Source: Euonymus europaeus
Taxonomy: Eukaryota > Streptophyta > Magnoliopsida > Celastrales > Celastraceae
DNA: 64,000 nt
Assembly (NCBI GenBank): GCA_963580455.1
Contig: OY756968.1
Coordinates: 3,385,544 to 3,449,543, forward strand
Direction: 5' to 3'
Under the pieces are notes generated by a model. That model saw only the letters and a list, made by a program, of their open reading frames with translations. It searched no databases and was not told where the DNA came from. Below, in pieces: positions 9,405 to 20,452 of this stretch (its first letter is position 1; every line of letters starts with the position of its first letter). A program made the translations under genes and the position numbers.

Positions 9405-11028
9405 CTACGGGGTGAAATTGATTTCAAGAACTTCTGATGCTCTGGGAAGACTAAGAAACTTTCTGTGAACTTTCTTTGACTTCTCTTTCTTCTCCATACA
9501 TTCTGAATAAGATATCATTAACTTGTCAAGAACTACTGCTCTACTGAGCAATATCTCCACCGTCTCCATGACCCTGTGTAACTCCTTGTCTTCATAATGC
9601 TGATAGATTTCGATTCTTTTGAGGTGTGACAAGAAACACGGTGGCACCGGATTGAATATCAGTTCATGGTTTTCACAATCTGAAGAGATCTCGACCCCCT
9701 AGAATTTAAAGTCATGTAGATGCTTTAATTCAATTCCAAAATGAGCAGCGCAACATGAACATGCAGATTAATTATAGAAATCCAGTAAATTTAAGAATTT
9801 AAGGCTTACATGAGTTCCATTTCAACAACATACCCATTGTCCATATATAATATATTTATTGTTTACGGCTATCAGATCACTAGAAAAAAGAGAGTACAAT
9901 CCGTAATCATTGAAACACCAAGAAATAACTACAATTTATAATTAAAAACATTGTAATGTTTTATCCGAGATAGAGAGGATAAGAAGGCAGTCGAGTTCTA
10001 TGATCGTCCCGCTGAATGACAGAGTGGACAAATTATTGAAACAGGGCATATACGGTAGAAGATCTGACGCAAGATTTAGTTCCTGAGTTCAATAACAAAA
10101 GATAGAAGAAACACAAAATAGTCTTGACGTACGAAGTCACATATAAACCTTTCCGAAACCCAATGGAAAGAATTTTAACTGCAAGATCAAAGAGAAGCAA
10201 ATACCTCATGACCAGTGTCACTTGAAAGCAGTAGTTGTTTCACATTAGAGATCCCATTCAAAAGCTTAAAGAAACGATAGAAATATATACGCGACCATCC
10301 AATCCCCACTTCTCTTAGATGAATCCCTGTCTCATTCAAGGGTGGCGAGTCAAATATGCAATAGGAATTAAAGAACTTGCCATTATAATAAAAATAACGG
10401 AGAGAAGGTGCAATAATCATGATCTCGCAACTATCAAAGTCGGACCAATAATTCATTGCTTCCGTTATTTCCAATTTCCATAGCTTTGGAGCACAAAGAC
10501 CCACACTACGTAGATTGTTCCAGTTGCATGAGTGAAAACACATTGTCTCAAGAGCCGGGCAGCCAGAAAAAAACTGCATTGTCGAGACTTCGTCTGCAAA
10601 TGTGATATACTCAAAACGTAGAAGTTTGAGACTTGAGAGACAAATTGAAGGAGGGAATTTGAGAGTGCAACATATAGATAGATCCAATCTAGTAAGCGAT
10701 GCAGAAACAAAAAGGCATCGAGGCAATTCAAGAGGTTCTTCGGGTGCAGCTGTGGCAATGTGTAGCTCTTCAACGTTACACCTTACTACCGCAGCTATCA
10801 ACCTTTTAATGCAAAGTCCATCACCATCCATAGTACATCGAAGAGAACTTTTTTATATCAGAGATGAAGAGAAATCGCTCGATCCACAAAGAGCATAAAG
10901 TGGTCACTATCGCATTCGTCTTCTCTAAATTCGAGATTGGGAGTTGATGTCCAGAGATATTCCCATCTTCTCGATAGAACGCTAGTCTTCACAGCATCTT
11001 TAGTTGTCGCTGCACATTGCATCCATTC
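9405..11028 (-). pseudogene. Decayed F-box / LRR / FBD gene
   Basis: Pieces of a plant F-box/FBD/LRR protein lie in the correct order on the minus strand. Codons at 11028-10861 read as the second half of an F-box (TKDAVKTSVLSRRWEYLW), but the first half is missing (stop at 11029-11031). A stop at 10858-10860 and a frame change separate this from the LRR part (10831-10205), which ends at a plausible donor (GT at 10204-10203). A middle exon is recognisable near 10063-9960 (LPYMPCFNNL) but does not join in frame. The FBD-domain exon starts after an AG at 9700-9699 and runs to a stop at 9405. Such genes form large, fast-changing families with many pseudogenes and normally act as substrate receptors of SCF ubiquitin ligases. 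Another reading is a badly predicted live gene, but the missing F-box start argues against it. Confidence 0.7.
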
Positions 11029-11096
11029 TCAGTAGGTAATTTTGTCGAACCCGTGGAGTGCAATTATCGAGTTGTGAGAGGAAGACGAGAATATAC

Positions 11097-11098
11097 AT

Positions 11099-11142
<44 letters not shown>
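11097..11142. repeat. Compound (AC)n(AT)n microsatellite
   Basis: An AC run passes directly into about 16 AT units. It creates a false ORF with alternating Ile-Tyr. Confidence 0.95.
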
Positions 11143-11144
<2 letters not shown>

Positions 11145-11965
11145 TGGGTTGTCCACTAGTATTTATAAAGGAGTAAAGTTTACAAATTCTATTATACTTA
11201 GTATTCTATCTAAAGATATTTTCAATTATAAATATGATATAATTCTATTATTAATTAGCAGGGTCAGACCTGTACTCATTGGGGTCCAAAGCAAACTATA
11301 TAAATTGAGCTCTCATATATGCTAAGTAAATGTTCTTAATGGTGGATTTTTTTATTATAAAAATATTAACTTGCTCAAAATATTTGTATTATAATAAAAT
11401 GACAAAACTAAAAAAGTTCAATAAAATCATGTAAATACTATCCGCCTTGCGGTTTTAGAGGCAAAAATATTAATCAAATTAGTGTTATCTAGTTGTTCTA
11501 CCATTTATTTTTCAATTGATAAAATAGCAAGTCTATTCAATCTTTTCTACGACATATTTGATCAAAGACAACTTTTTATCAACTTCAACTTGGAGAAACT
11601 CTTTTTTAACCATGCAACTGGTATGATTAGCAAGATTTTGTAAATAATATAACAATTTAGAAACAACCATTCATTTTTATCAAATAATATAATACATCAG
11701 TTGATTATTTAATTATCCTTAATTTTTATTTTTTTTAAATTAAAAAAATGGACCCTCATCAGACCTAAGCCCAAGACAGCTGCTTGTTCTGCTTGGCCTA
11801 GGTCCGGCTCTGTTAATCAGAGACCAACTTAAAAATATATTTCCACAAAACAAAAGTTCTTTTTATAACAAAATAACTCGTTCAATTTTTTTAATCAAAT
11901 TCCTAGCACTTACCCTGCAGTCGAGAATATCAATGAACGCTGTTCTGGAGCAGAAGTCATTGGCA
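11143..11965. other. Non-coding AT-rich spacer
   Basis: No supported gene. Short ORFs only. Confidence 0.5.
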
Positions 11966-12252
11966 TCTCTGAGTAGGGGTGTAATCGAGCCGAGCCGAGC
12001 TTTGATATGTTCAGGCTCGGCTCGGTTTTAATAAGGTAAGCTCGAGCTCGAGCTAGAATTTTTGTTCGAGCTCGGCTCGATTAGTATTCCAAAGGGCTCG
12101 AGCTCGGCTCGCCAAATGCTCGATTATTCTATAAACGAGCCGAGCTCGAGCCAAGCTCGATAAACAACTTAATTATTTGCTCAAGTTCGGGCTCGTTATA
12201 GAGCTCGATAAGCTGCTCGTTTATTTTTTTGAAAACTCTGAAAAAGTTGTTT

Positions 12253-12318
12253 TTGGTTGGATTAGAACCTATGACCTCCAACTATAGGTAAGTCTTTAGA
12301 CCAACTAAGCTACACAAG
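12253..12318 (-). other. tRNA-like module inside the hAT element
   Basis: On the minus strand a TAGCTTAGTTGG segment fits the pol III A box and GGTTCTAATCC fits the B box except for one position, at roughly tRNA spacing. The stems are poor, so this is a degenerate tRNA relic rather than a working tRNA gene. Confidence 0.4.
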
Positions 12319-12494
12319 TTTGTTGACTTAAGGTGAAACATTAATTAATATATCATTTCTCTTAAATATATAGTATTTTTATATATTAATTTAATTTATA
12401 AAAAATAATATATATAGACACACAAATATTTAATTTAATAAATATTAATTTTATTCTGAGTATTATAAAATATAAATATTTTTAATTATTACTT

Positions 12495-12900
12495 ATAATA
12501 TAATTTAATTATAACATAGGGGTTTAGTCCTTTAGGTTTATAACTTATATTATCATAAATTTAAATCATAGGTTTAGGGAATATAAGTTATCATGAATTG
12601 TGTTATAATTTATATTATCATAAGGTTAAATCAAATGAGTTTATGGTTTTGGCTTATAACTCATATTATCATGATTTATGTTATATAACATAGAGGTTTA
12701 GTTCTTTAGAGTTTTCAGAGAATATAAGTTATCATGAATTGTGTTATAACTTATATTATCATACGGTTAAATCAAATGAGTTTAGGGTTTAAGGATAAAT
12801 CAAATGAGTTTATGGTTTTTGCTTATAACTCATATTATCATGAATTATGTTATATAACATAAGAGTTTAGTCCTTTAGGATTTTTTACATATGTTTAGGG
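12495..12900. repeat. Degenerate tandem repeats in the hAT core
   Basis: A block containing TATAAGTTATCATGAATTG, TTATATTATCAT and AAATCAAATGAGTTTA recurs at least twice with a period of roughly 160-200 bp, plus shorter partial copies. It is almost entirely A/T. Confidence 0.6.
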
Positions 12901-13418
12901 TTTAGGGATATAACTTGTTAACTTACATTATCACATATTCACAATCGTGTTATATAACATATATAGTTACATTAGCATGAGTTACTTAAATGACTTAAAT
13001 ACGAGCTAGCTCACGAGCCTACTATCGAGCCGAGCTCACGAGCCTATATCGAGCTAGCTCACGAGCCTTAACGAGCCGAGCTTTATGTTGCTCAAGCTCG
13101 GCTCGTTTATAAATCGAGCCTCAAAATCAAGCTCAAGCTCGACTCGTTTATTAATCGAATCAATCACGAACGAGCTTTTTTCAAGCCGAACGCCGAGCCG
13201 CTCGTGAGCGGCTCGGCTCGTTTACACCCCTATCTCTGAGTTGACGATTCCTATTCTGTTCCTCGTAGAAAACGAAGGAGTCTATTTATCTGAAGAGAGA
13301 AGCAAACCAATTAAACCGTGCACCAGTACCACGTGCCACAGATTTATATTATATTCCAATTAATCTATCACAAAAGCAAACATGGATATCTCTTATATTC
13401 CCATTAAACAGGTTTACT

Positions 13419-13773
13419 CCACCTTTGGTTGAAAGAGAATAAATTTAAGATGAGTTGAACATGAGTTTATTGGGAATGAGAGAATAGAGGGGAGTCAATG
13501 AGTTTAAACATAAAATTTATATGTTTGATTAATGTGAAAATGAGCATGAGTTTTGGTTTGAATTAATTTTAATATATGGATAAAAATACTGTGTTGCCCT
13601 TTTTTTAATAAATTGATAATTTTATGTGATTTTAATTGAAAGATAAAATTGTCATTTTTAAAATAAGTTATTCTCCTCTAGGGAGAAAATAGGAACCATG
13701 AGCTCATGCTCAAATGAGCTTTGACAAAGCTTATTTCCTTGCTTCGCCGCCTATTCTCCCCAACCAAATGTGG
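13419..13773. mobile_element. MITE with about 22-bp terminal inverted repeats
   Basis: The left end CCACCTTTGGTTGAAAGAG and the complement of the right end CCACATTTGGTTGGGGAG match with few differences, both followed by AATA. About 355 bp with no ORF. No clear target-site duplication was found, so the superfamily is open. Confidence 0.55.
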
Positions 13774-14021
13774 GGTTAGGGTTAAGGATTTTTGCACGTT
13801 TTCTCTTATAGTTTAATGTATGGCTTAAGTCAACATTTGAATATTTTCCATTTTGATCACGGAATGTTTTAAGGTTAATAATTCAAAGTTGCGATTTGTT
13901 TCAATATGGTAACTCGATAAGTGTTTGGTTGTTTCAATATGATTAAATTACTGATGTGTAACATTTGAATATTTAGTGATCAAAATAAAAAATAGCCAAT
14001 TTTCGGTGACCAAAAGTTGAC

Positions 14022-14476
14022 TAGGGTGTGTTTGTATTGAGGGAAGAGAAGAGAATGTGAGGAGAACTTATTAAAAGAAGACAAGGAAAGAGAAATATAG
14101 ATATAATATTTTTATCTTCCCTTATTTGGATATGTTAAAAAAAATTAAAGGAATAGATTTTGTTCTTTCCCTTGTTTGGATAGTCATCATAAGAAAAAAG
14201 AAAGTGAAAAATGGCTTAATTTACTAATTTATCCTTATTTTAAGTTAAAGTATTATGTATAAGTACAAAATAAAAGTTTCGCTTATAAATAACTTAATTT
14301 TTCTTTATCTTCCCTCCAAATGACCCAAAAATTGGAGGAAGCATTTAAAAAAAAGAAGGAAAGAGAGACAATTTTTCCCTTTAATTCTCTCCAAATCCCT
14401 CCCTTTATTTTTTTTTCTAACATATCCAAACAAGGAAATTAAAAGAAAGGTAAAATCCCTCAATCCAAACACACTA
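14022..14476. mobile_element. MITE with 23-bp terminal inverted repeats
   Basis: The left end starts TAGGGTGTGTTTGTATTGAG and the complement of the right end starts TAGTGTGTTTGGATTGAG, both leading to a GGGA run. The interior is purine-rich at the left and pyrimidine-rich at the right, so the transcript could form a long hairpin. A TWA-type target site is possible (PIF/Harbinger-like) but not clear. Confidence 0.6.
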
Positions 14477-14628
14477 TTAATCCTCTAATTTATATATTTT
14501 CTTTTATATATAAAAGAAAATATACACACAGCCATATAAGGACTAATTTTATAGGTTGCATAATATCACGAGGTAAAAAAGCCTTAATTTTTATTATTAT
14601 TTAGGATTCGATAAAAATTAATTGAGAC

Positions 14629-15005
14629 TTAGCAGTGAGTACAGAAGCAGACACCTTTAATACAACTAAATTTACAATTTGGAGGACATAGATCGCCACA
14701 CCCAGAACATTCTCCATCTTGCTTTTCAACTCTGTGAGTGTGAGATGGTGTTGCTTCTGCAAGCATTGCAACAACCCAGTTGGATGGTGCACCTGCGTAT
14801 ATACAAAAAATATATATTAATTCTCTTTACTATACATGTACATTCATTTTCATGTAATAGCGATGCAATCTCTATTAGGTCAAACCGTATTAATTTGAAT
14901 TCTCGGATATAAGAAAATACAGGAGTGAGAGAGAAAAAGATATTCACATGATGCAACCAAGAAGAAGAGGATCAAGAGAGTGAATTTCATGGAAGCTCTC
15001 TCCAT
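14629..15005 (-). CDS. Small secreted cysteine-rich peptide (two exons)
   Basis: Two exons join in frame to give a 73-aa protein: exon 1 at 15005-14948, exon 2 at 14792-14629, with a GT-AG intron of 155 bp (donor GTGAATAT, acceptor ATACGCAG). The N-terminus (MERASMKFTLLILFFLVASC) is a classic signal peptide and a further weakly hydrophobic stretch follows to about residue 33. The C-terminal 26 residues hold eight cysteines spaced C-x2-C-x3-C-x3-C-x3-C-x4-C-x1-C-x2-C, ending in C as the last residue. The layout (secretory leader, spacer, compact Cys-rich end, single phase-1 intron near the signal peptide) is typical of plant cysteine-rich signalling or defence peptides. The cysteine spacing does not match a family I can name, so no function is assigned. 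A second in-frame Met (M6) is an alternative start. Confidence 0.7.
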
Positions 15006-15271
15006 GGTGTATAAGAGTATTTAAGCACTAAAAGTAATTCGTCTTTTATTGTGTGAATCAATTTGTTGTCAAGTGTTGGCATTTATAATAATAGGAGAGA
15101 GGACCTTAAGTGCTCTTTTGGCAACACAATTCATTAACTTATTACCTATAAGGCAAATATTATATTTTCACTCAAACTATGAATATTGGCAGAAAAGGTA
15201 ACTATATAAATTACGAATATAGGTACGTAAGGTAACTATTTAAATGCATCATTACTCTCTCTCTATCTCTC

Positions 15272-15308
<37 letters not shown>

Positions 15309-15927
15309 AGTGGAATAAATTACTATATGTTTTCTTTTAATGTATTGAATGCGAGGGATTCAATAAATTCATTATTTTCTATTAGTAATCCATCTTCAAT
15401 TATTGAAATGGGATAATTCAACATCTTATTTTAATTCGGTTATACTGATAAGTAGGAGTGACAAAGCTCTATTCGACCTAGATAACTTATTTGTTTGACC
15501 CAAACTAAATCAAGTTTTGACATAATTTACATATGTCTAAAATTTGGGTTCAAAAAAAAATGTTTGATTTAAAATTGGATTGAGGTCCAAACACACAAAA
15601 ATTATCCGATTTAGTTATCCGGTCTCTAACTAAGATTGAATTATTGTTTGATTTACTTGTTCAAATTTAAACTAATCATAATATGGTTAAATAAATACAC
15701 CCATAAATACAAACTAATTCGAATCCAAATATGAAAATGTCTCGTAAACATTATTGTCCGACTCGGATCGATCGAATCTGAATTTTTTGCCACTCCTACG
15801 GATAGTGCAAAAAATTGGAAAAAAATGTCTCAGTGACTGATTCTGATTAAGACCGAGTCGCAATACAAATGCTTATTTGTTTTGTACTTTGTTGGGCGAC
15901 TTTCATCTATAATGAGGGGAGAATTTG
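15006..15927. other. Upstream region of the cysteine-rich peptide gene and spacer
   Basis: An AT-rich TATA-like stretch lies near 15018-15025 on the minus strand, immediately upstream of the peptide gene. Otherwise there is low-complexity DNA, including a (CT)n/(AT)n tract at 15255-15304. No other gene was seen. Confidence 0.45.
15255..15304. repeat. (CT)n then (AT)n microsatellite
   Basis: A CT-rich run followed by about 15 AT units, directly readable. Confidence 0.9.
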
Positions 15928-15932
15928 TTCTC

Positions 15933-16288
15933 TGTTGTAAAACAAGCTCAGAATATTCTCAAAATCAAGATTAACGAAACTAGTGTTTATGAAGAGTATT
16001 TAGAATAACACTTAACAGAAATTTAGAGAAAGATTTAGAGAGAGTTTCAAGAGAGAAATGTAGAGAAATTGGTATCTCATTCATTTCACTAAACATCCTT
16101 TATATAGAATTAGTTTACAACAACCAAATCAATTGTTTAATCAACTACTAATAATATAGGTTTAATCACTTCCTAACCACTCATTTAAATAGTTTCCTTC
16201 AACTACTAATAATGTAACTTTAACCACTTCATAACTAGCTTCCAAATGTACTAATCAAAGTGGGCATCCACTAATCAATATCATAATA
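15933..16288 (-). repeat. 3' LTR of the Copia element
   Basis: 356 bp, matching 21563-21918 except for two single-base differences. Bounded on the outside by TTCTC and on the inside by the polypurine tract. Confidence 0.93.
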
Positions 16289-16528
16289 CTCCCCCTTGGA
16301 TGACCACGTATACATAGAATATGTCTCGTTAAAATCTTACTAAGGGAAAAAAAACCCAGTGGGATAAAAAAAACTTAGTGAAAGAAAATAGTACATCATT
16401 CTTGTATAAAATTTGTTGGAAAGAGTGAATGGATTGCCTCGTTAAAACCTTGCCAAAGAAAAACCCAGTGGGAAAAAACCTTTGGTCGAAGGAAAAAGAG
16501 TACAATTCATGTTGATATCTTCATACCA

Positions 16529-19500
16529 TTACTCCCCCTGATTTGTGCACGATAAACCTTTCAGATGACGCATTCCAATCTGATATACAAACTTTTTGAA
16601 TGTTGCTGGTGGGAGCGCCTTTGTGAACAAATCTGCCAAATTATCACTGGAGCGAATTTGCTGAACATTGATTTCCCCACTTTTTTGGAGATCATGTGCA
16701 CTAAAGAATTTTGGAGAAATATGTTTAGTTCTGTCACCTTTTATGTATCCTCCTCGAAGTTGTGCTATGCATGCAGCGTTGTCTTCATGTAATACTGTCG
16801 ACACATTTTTGACAGATTGAAGTCCACATCTTTCTTGAATATGTGAAATCATTGATCTCAACCACACACATTCTCGACTAGCTTCGTAAATTGCTAATAT
16901 CTCGGAATGATTAGAAGAAGTTGCTGTAATTGTCTGCTTCACTGATTTCCATGAAATAGCAGTTCCACCATAAGTGAACACATAACCAGATTGAGATTTG
17001 ACATTGTGAGGATCAGATAAATATCCAGCATCTGCATATCCAACTAGTTGAGGCTTAGACTCAAATGAGTAAAATAACCCCAAATCAGTTGTACCCCGGA
17101 GATATCTGAGAATATGTTTTACACCATTCCAGTGACGTCGAGTCGGAGCAGCACTGTATCTTGCCAATAAATTTACTGCAAATGCTATATCTGGCCTCGT
17201 ACAATTTGCAAGATACATTAGAGATCCAATTGCGCTTAAATATGGTACTTCTGGACCAAGTAATATCTCCCCCTCATCCTTGGGTCGAAATGGATCTTTC
17301 TTGATATCAAGTGAACGAACTACCATCGGAGAACTCATAGGATGAACCTTATCCATATAAAATTGTTTCAACACCTTTTCGGTATAAGTAGATTGATGGA
17401 TAAGAATTCCCTTAGTTATGTACTCGATCTGCAGGCCGAGACAATATTTTGTCTTTCCAAGATCTTTCATCTCAAATTCTGCTTTTAAATAATCAGCAGC
17501 CTTGGTTAACTCTTCAGGAGTTCCAAATAAGTTTAAATCATCAACATATACTGCAATTATAGCAAATCCTGAATCTGATTTCTTGATAAAAACACAAGGA
17601 GAAATTGGATCATTTGCGAATCCTTCCTTAACAAGGTACTCAGCAAGTCTATTATACCACATTCGTCCAGATTGCTTCAATCCATATAACGATCGTTGGA
17701 GTTTAATTGAATATAAATCTCGAGGTTTTGCTTCAGGCAATTTAAATCCTTCAGGGACTTTCATGTAAATATCTGTATCCAACGAACCATATAAATATGC
17801 AGTAACAACATCCATTAAACGCATTTCTATATGTTCAGCTATTGTTAAAGCAATTAAAAATCTGAATGTAATACCATCCATTACAGGAGAATATGTCTCC
17901 TCATAATCAACTCCGGGTTTCTGCGAGAACCCTTGTGCCACAAGTCTAGCTTTGTATCTTGTAATTTCATTATTTTCATTTCGCTTTCTCACAAATACCC
18001 ATTTGTATCCAACGGGTATGACATCTTTCGGTGTCTGGACTACAGGTCCAAATACTTCTCTTTTATTTAAAGAGTTTAACTCTGCTTTGATAGCTTCTTG
18101 CCATTTTGGCTAATCATTTCTACGTTGACATTCATCGATGGATTTTGGTTCATGATCCTCATTACTTCTGGTAATATCAATAGCAATTGCATATGCAAAT
18201 ATGTTGTTGACAATAATCTTACTTCTATCCCATCTTTTTTCACGATTTATAGAGTTCTCATCATTATATGATACATGTACCTCTTCCGGAGGTATTATCT
18301 CGTCAGGAGATTTTTGGATAGAATGTTGAGATTGAGTAATGATATTCTCGTCTGGATTTTCATTCAGCTCTTTTGGAGCATTCTCATCAGGAATATCCTC
18401 TTCTAGAGGTTCATTTAAAACTTGTGATTTCTTTTTTCGAGGAAATCTATCTTTTGCACCCACTGGTCTTCCACGCTTCTGACGTGGTTTTAATTCATCA
18501 TTTATTATATGTCTTTCAGGGACATCAATACGTGCAGTTGCATTTCTAGCTGGAACATGAGACTACAATACCTTTGAAGTATCAGTAAAAGCATCAGGCA
18601 ATTGATTAGCAATATTTTGTAAATGAATAATCTTTTGAACTTCAAGTTCACATTGTTTTGTAGGAGGATCAAGATGAGATTGTGTAGGAGTGTACCAACC
18701 AATATCTTTAACTTTATAGGACATAGAATTTTCTTTTCCTAAAGGAGGAAAAATAGATTCATCAAATTGACAATCTGCAAACCTAGCTTTGAAAATATCA
18801 CCAGTTAGTGGTTCAAGATATCTAATAATAGAAGGAGAATCAAAACCAACATAAATACCAAGTTGACGTTGTGGTCCCATCTTGGTGCGCTGTGGAGGTG
18901 GAATAGGAACATAAACTGCACAACCAAAAACTCGTAGATGGGAAATATTAGGTTGGTGACCCAATACCAATTGTAAAGGTGAATGTGTATGGTGTGCTGA
19001 AGGCCGAATACGAATCAAAGATGCAGCATGTAAAATAGTATGACCCCAAGCATAATTAGGTAATTTACTTTTCAAAAGCATGGGACGAGCAATCAATTGA
19101 AGACGTTTTATAAGAGATTCTGCTAACCCATTTTGTGTATGAGTATGAGCAACTGGATGTTCAACATCAATTCCTAATGACATGCAATAGTCATAAAATG
19201 TTTGAGAAGTAAATTGACCAGCATTATCTAATCGAATTGACTTAATGGGATAATCAGAAAATTGTGCTCGTAAACGAATAATTTGAGCTAGCAATCTAGC
19301 AAATGCAACATTACGAGTAGATAATAAACACACATGTGACCATTTAGATGATGCATCTATCAAAACCATAAAATAACGAAACGGTCCACATGGTGGATGA
19401 ATAGGTCCACATATATCACCATGAATGCGTTGAAGGAAATTAGGAGATTCCATACCTACCTTCAGGGTAGATGGTTTCACAATTAACTTTCCTTTTGAAC

Positions 19501-20095
19501 AAGTGGCACATAAATAATCTTTAGGCAAAAGAAACTTCTGATTTCTTAATGAATGTCCATTTGTATTTTCAATTATCCTACGCATCATGGTAGAACCTGG
19601 GTGACCAAGGCGATCATGCCAAAGTACGGATTCTTTTAGATTAAAACACTTCTGGTGTTTTATCTCATGATCATAATAACTCTTATGAGTTATAACATGC
19701 GATTCAATCCACTTTATACTAATACAGTATAATCCTGATGAGATAGCTTTGAATCTTTCTAACACAAGCTTCTGGCTTGATACAATTGAAGTAATGTATA
19801 GATATTCTATATCATTTTCACTTCCAGATTCAATGTGATATCCATTTTGGCGGATATCTTTAAAACTGATCAAATTTTTTCTTGATCTGGGAGAGTACAA
19901 TGCATCTCCAATGTAAATTTTTGTACCTCCAGGCAACACTATATTGGTTCTTCCAGAACCTTCAATTATTTTTGATTTACCTGAGATTGTATGAACACTT
20001 GCTTCAAGCAATGTTAAATCCAAGAAATATTTTCGATGTTGAAATATAGAATGTGTTGTTCCACTATCAATCAAACACATATCTTCATCAATCAT
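16529..20095 (-). pseudogene. Copia pol (protease, integrase, reverse transcriptase, RNase H) with two in-frame stops
   Basis: Read from 20095 downwards in a single frame. An aspartic protease core D-S-G is at residues 10-12. The GAG-pre-integrase zinc region follows, then the integrase core with its D, D and E residues (in HGDICGP, RLDNAG and AESL contexts). A TAG interrupts at 18565-18563 and a second at 18112-18110, while the frame is otherwise kept across both. After the second stop come the reverse transcriptase (active site YVDD at residues 149-152 of the segment starting at 17992) and Copia-type RNase H (YADAGY, HEDNAACIAQ), ending at 16529. Because the frame continues through both stops, they look like recent point changes rather than structural decay. 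Confidence 0.88.
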
Positions 20096-20202
20096 TTTTC
20101 TATAAAAAAAAAAACAAAATTACTTGCATCACATATTAACTCAAAAATATCATATAAGTAAGTATTATATTGTATATAAATATTAGAAAGTATAAACTTG
20201 AC

Positions 20203-20310
20203 AAGCCCGGGGTGAGTAGCTGAGTGGTGGTGAGAACCAAACAAAAAAAAAAATAGCGTAGGAAAAAAAATGGTCCGAGGTTCGAACCCACCGTCACTCA
20301 TTCCGGGCTT
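20203..20310 (+). other. tRNA-like / SINE-like module in the gag-pol gap
   Basis: Opposite to the coding strand, an A-box match TAGCTGAGTGG and a B-box match GGTTCGAACCC are about 60 bp apart, closed by an 8-bp stem AAGCCCGG/CCGGGCTT and followed by a long T run like a pol III terminator. The internal arms are not a proper cloverleaf, so this looks like a tRNA-derived relic. It sits between the gag stop and the protease start. Confidence 0.5.
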
Positions 20311-20452
20311 TTGTTTTTTTTTTTAATTTTTAATTTTTTTTTAATTAAGTAAATTGATCTAAAGAATATAAAATACTGAATTTTATTTCTTGTAATTGAA
20401 TACATTCATAATTAAAACACAATACAAAAAGTAAACATAACAAGTACATAAA

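Larger units (their letters stand above)
11974..13232. mobile_element. hAT-type non-autonomous DNA transposon, 1259 bp
   Basis: The termini are TAGGGGTGTAA at the left and TTACACCCCTA at the right, an 11-bp perfect inverted repeat. They are flanked by a perfect 8-bp target-site duplication TCTCTGAG (11966-11973 and 13233-13240), the hAT signature. The subterminal 200 bp on each side are dense in GAGCCGAGCTCG-type motifs in both orientations, as in hAT subterminal binding repeats. The core is very AT-rich with degenerate direct repeats and has no transposase ORF. A tRNA-like stretch lies at about 12253-12318 (minus). Confidence 0.88.

Noticed and set aside
11017..11325. ORF with a run of Ile-Tyr
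   Set aside because: Created by the (AT)n microsatellite.
14601..14956. Two short minus-strand ORFs and one plus-strand ORF around the cysteine-rich peptide
   Set aside because: They are out-of-frame shadows; the spliced frame gives the signal peptide and regular cysteines instead.
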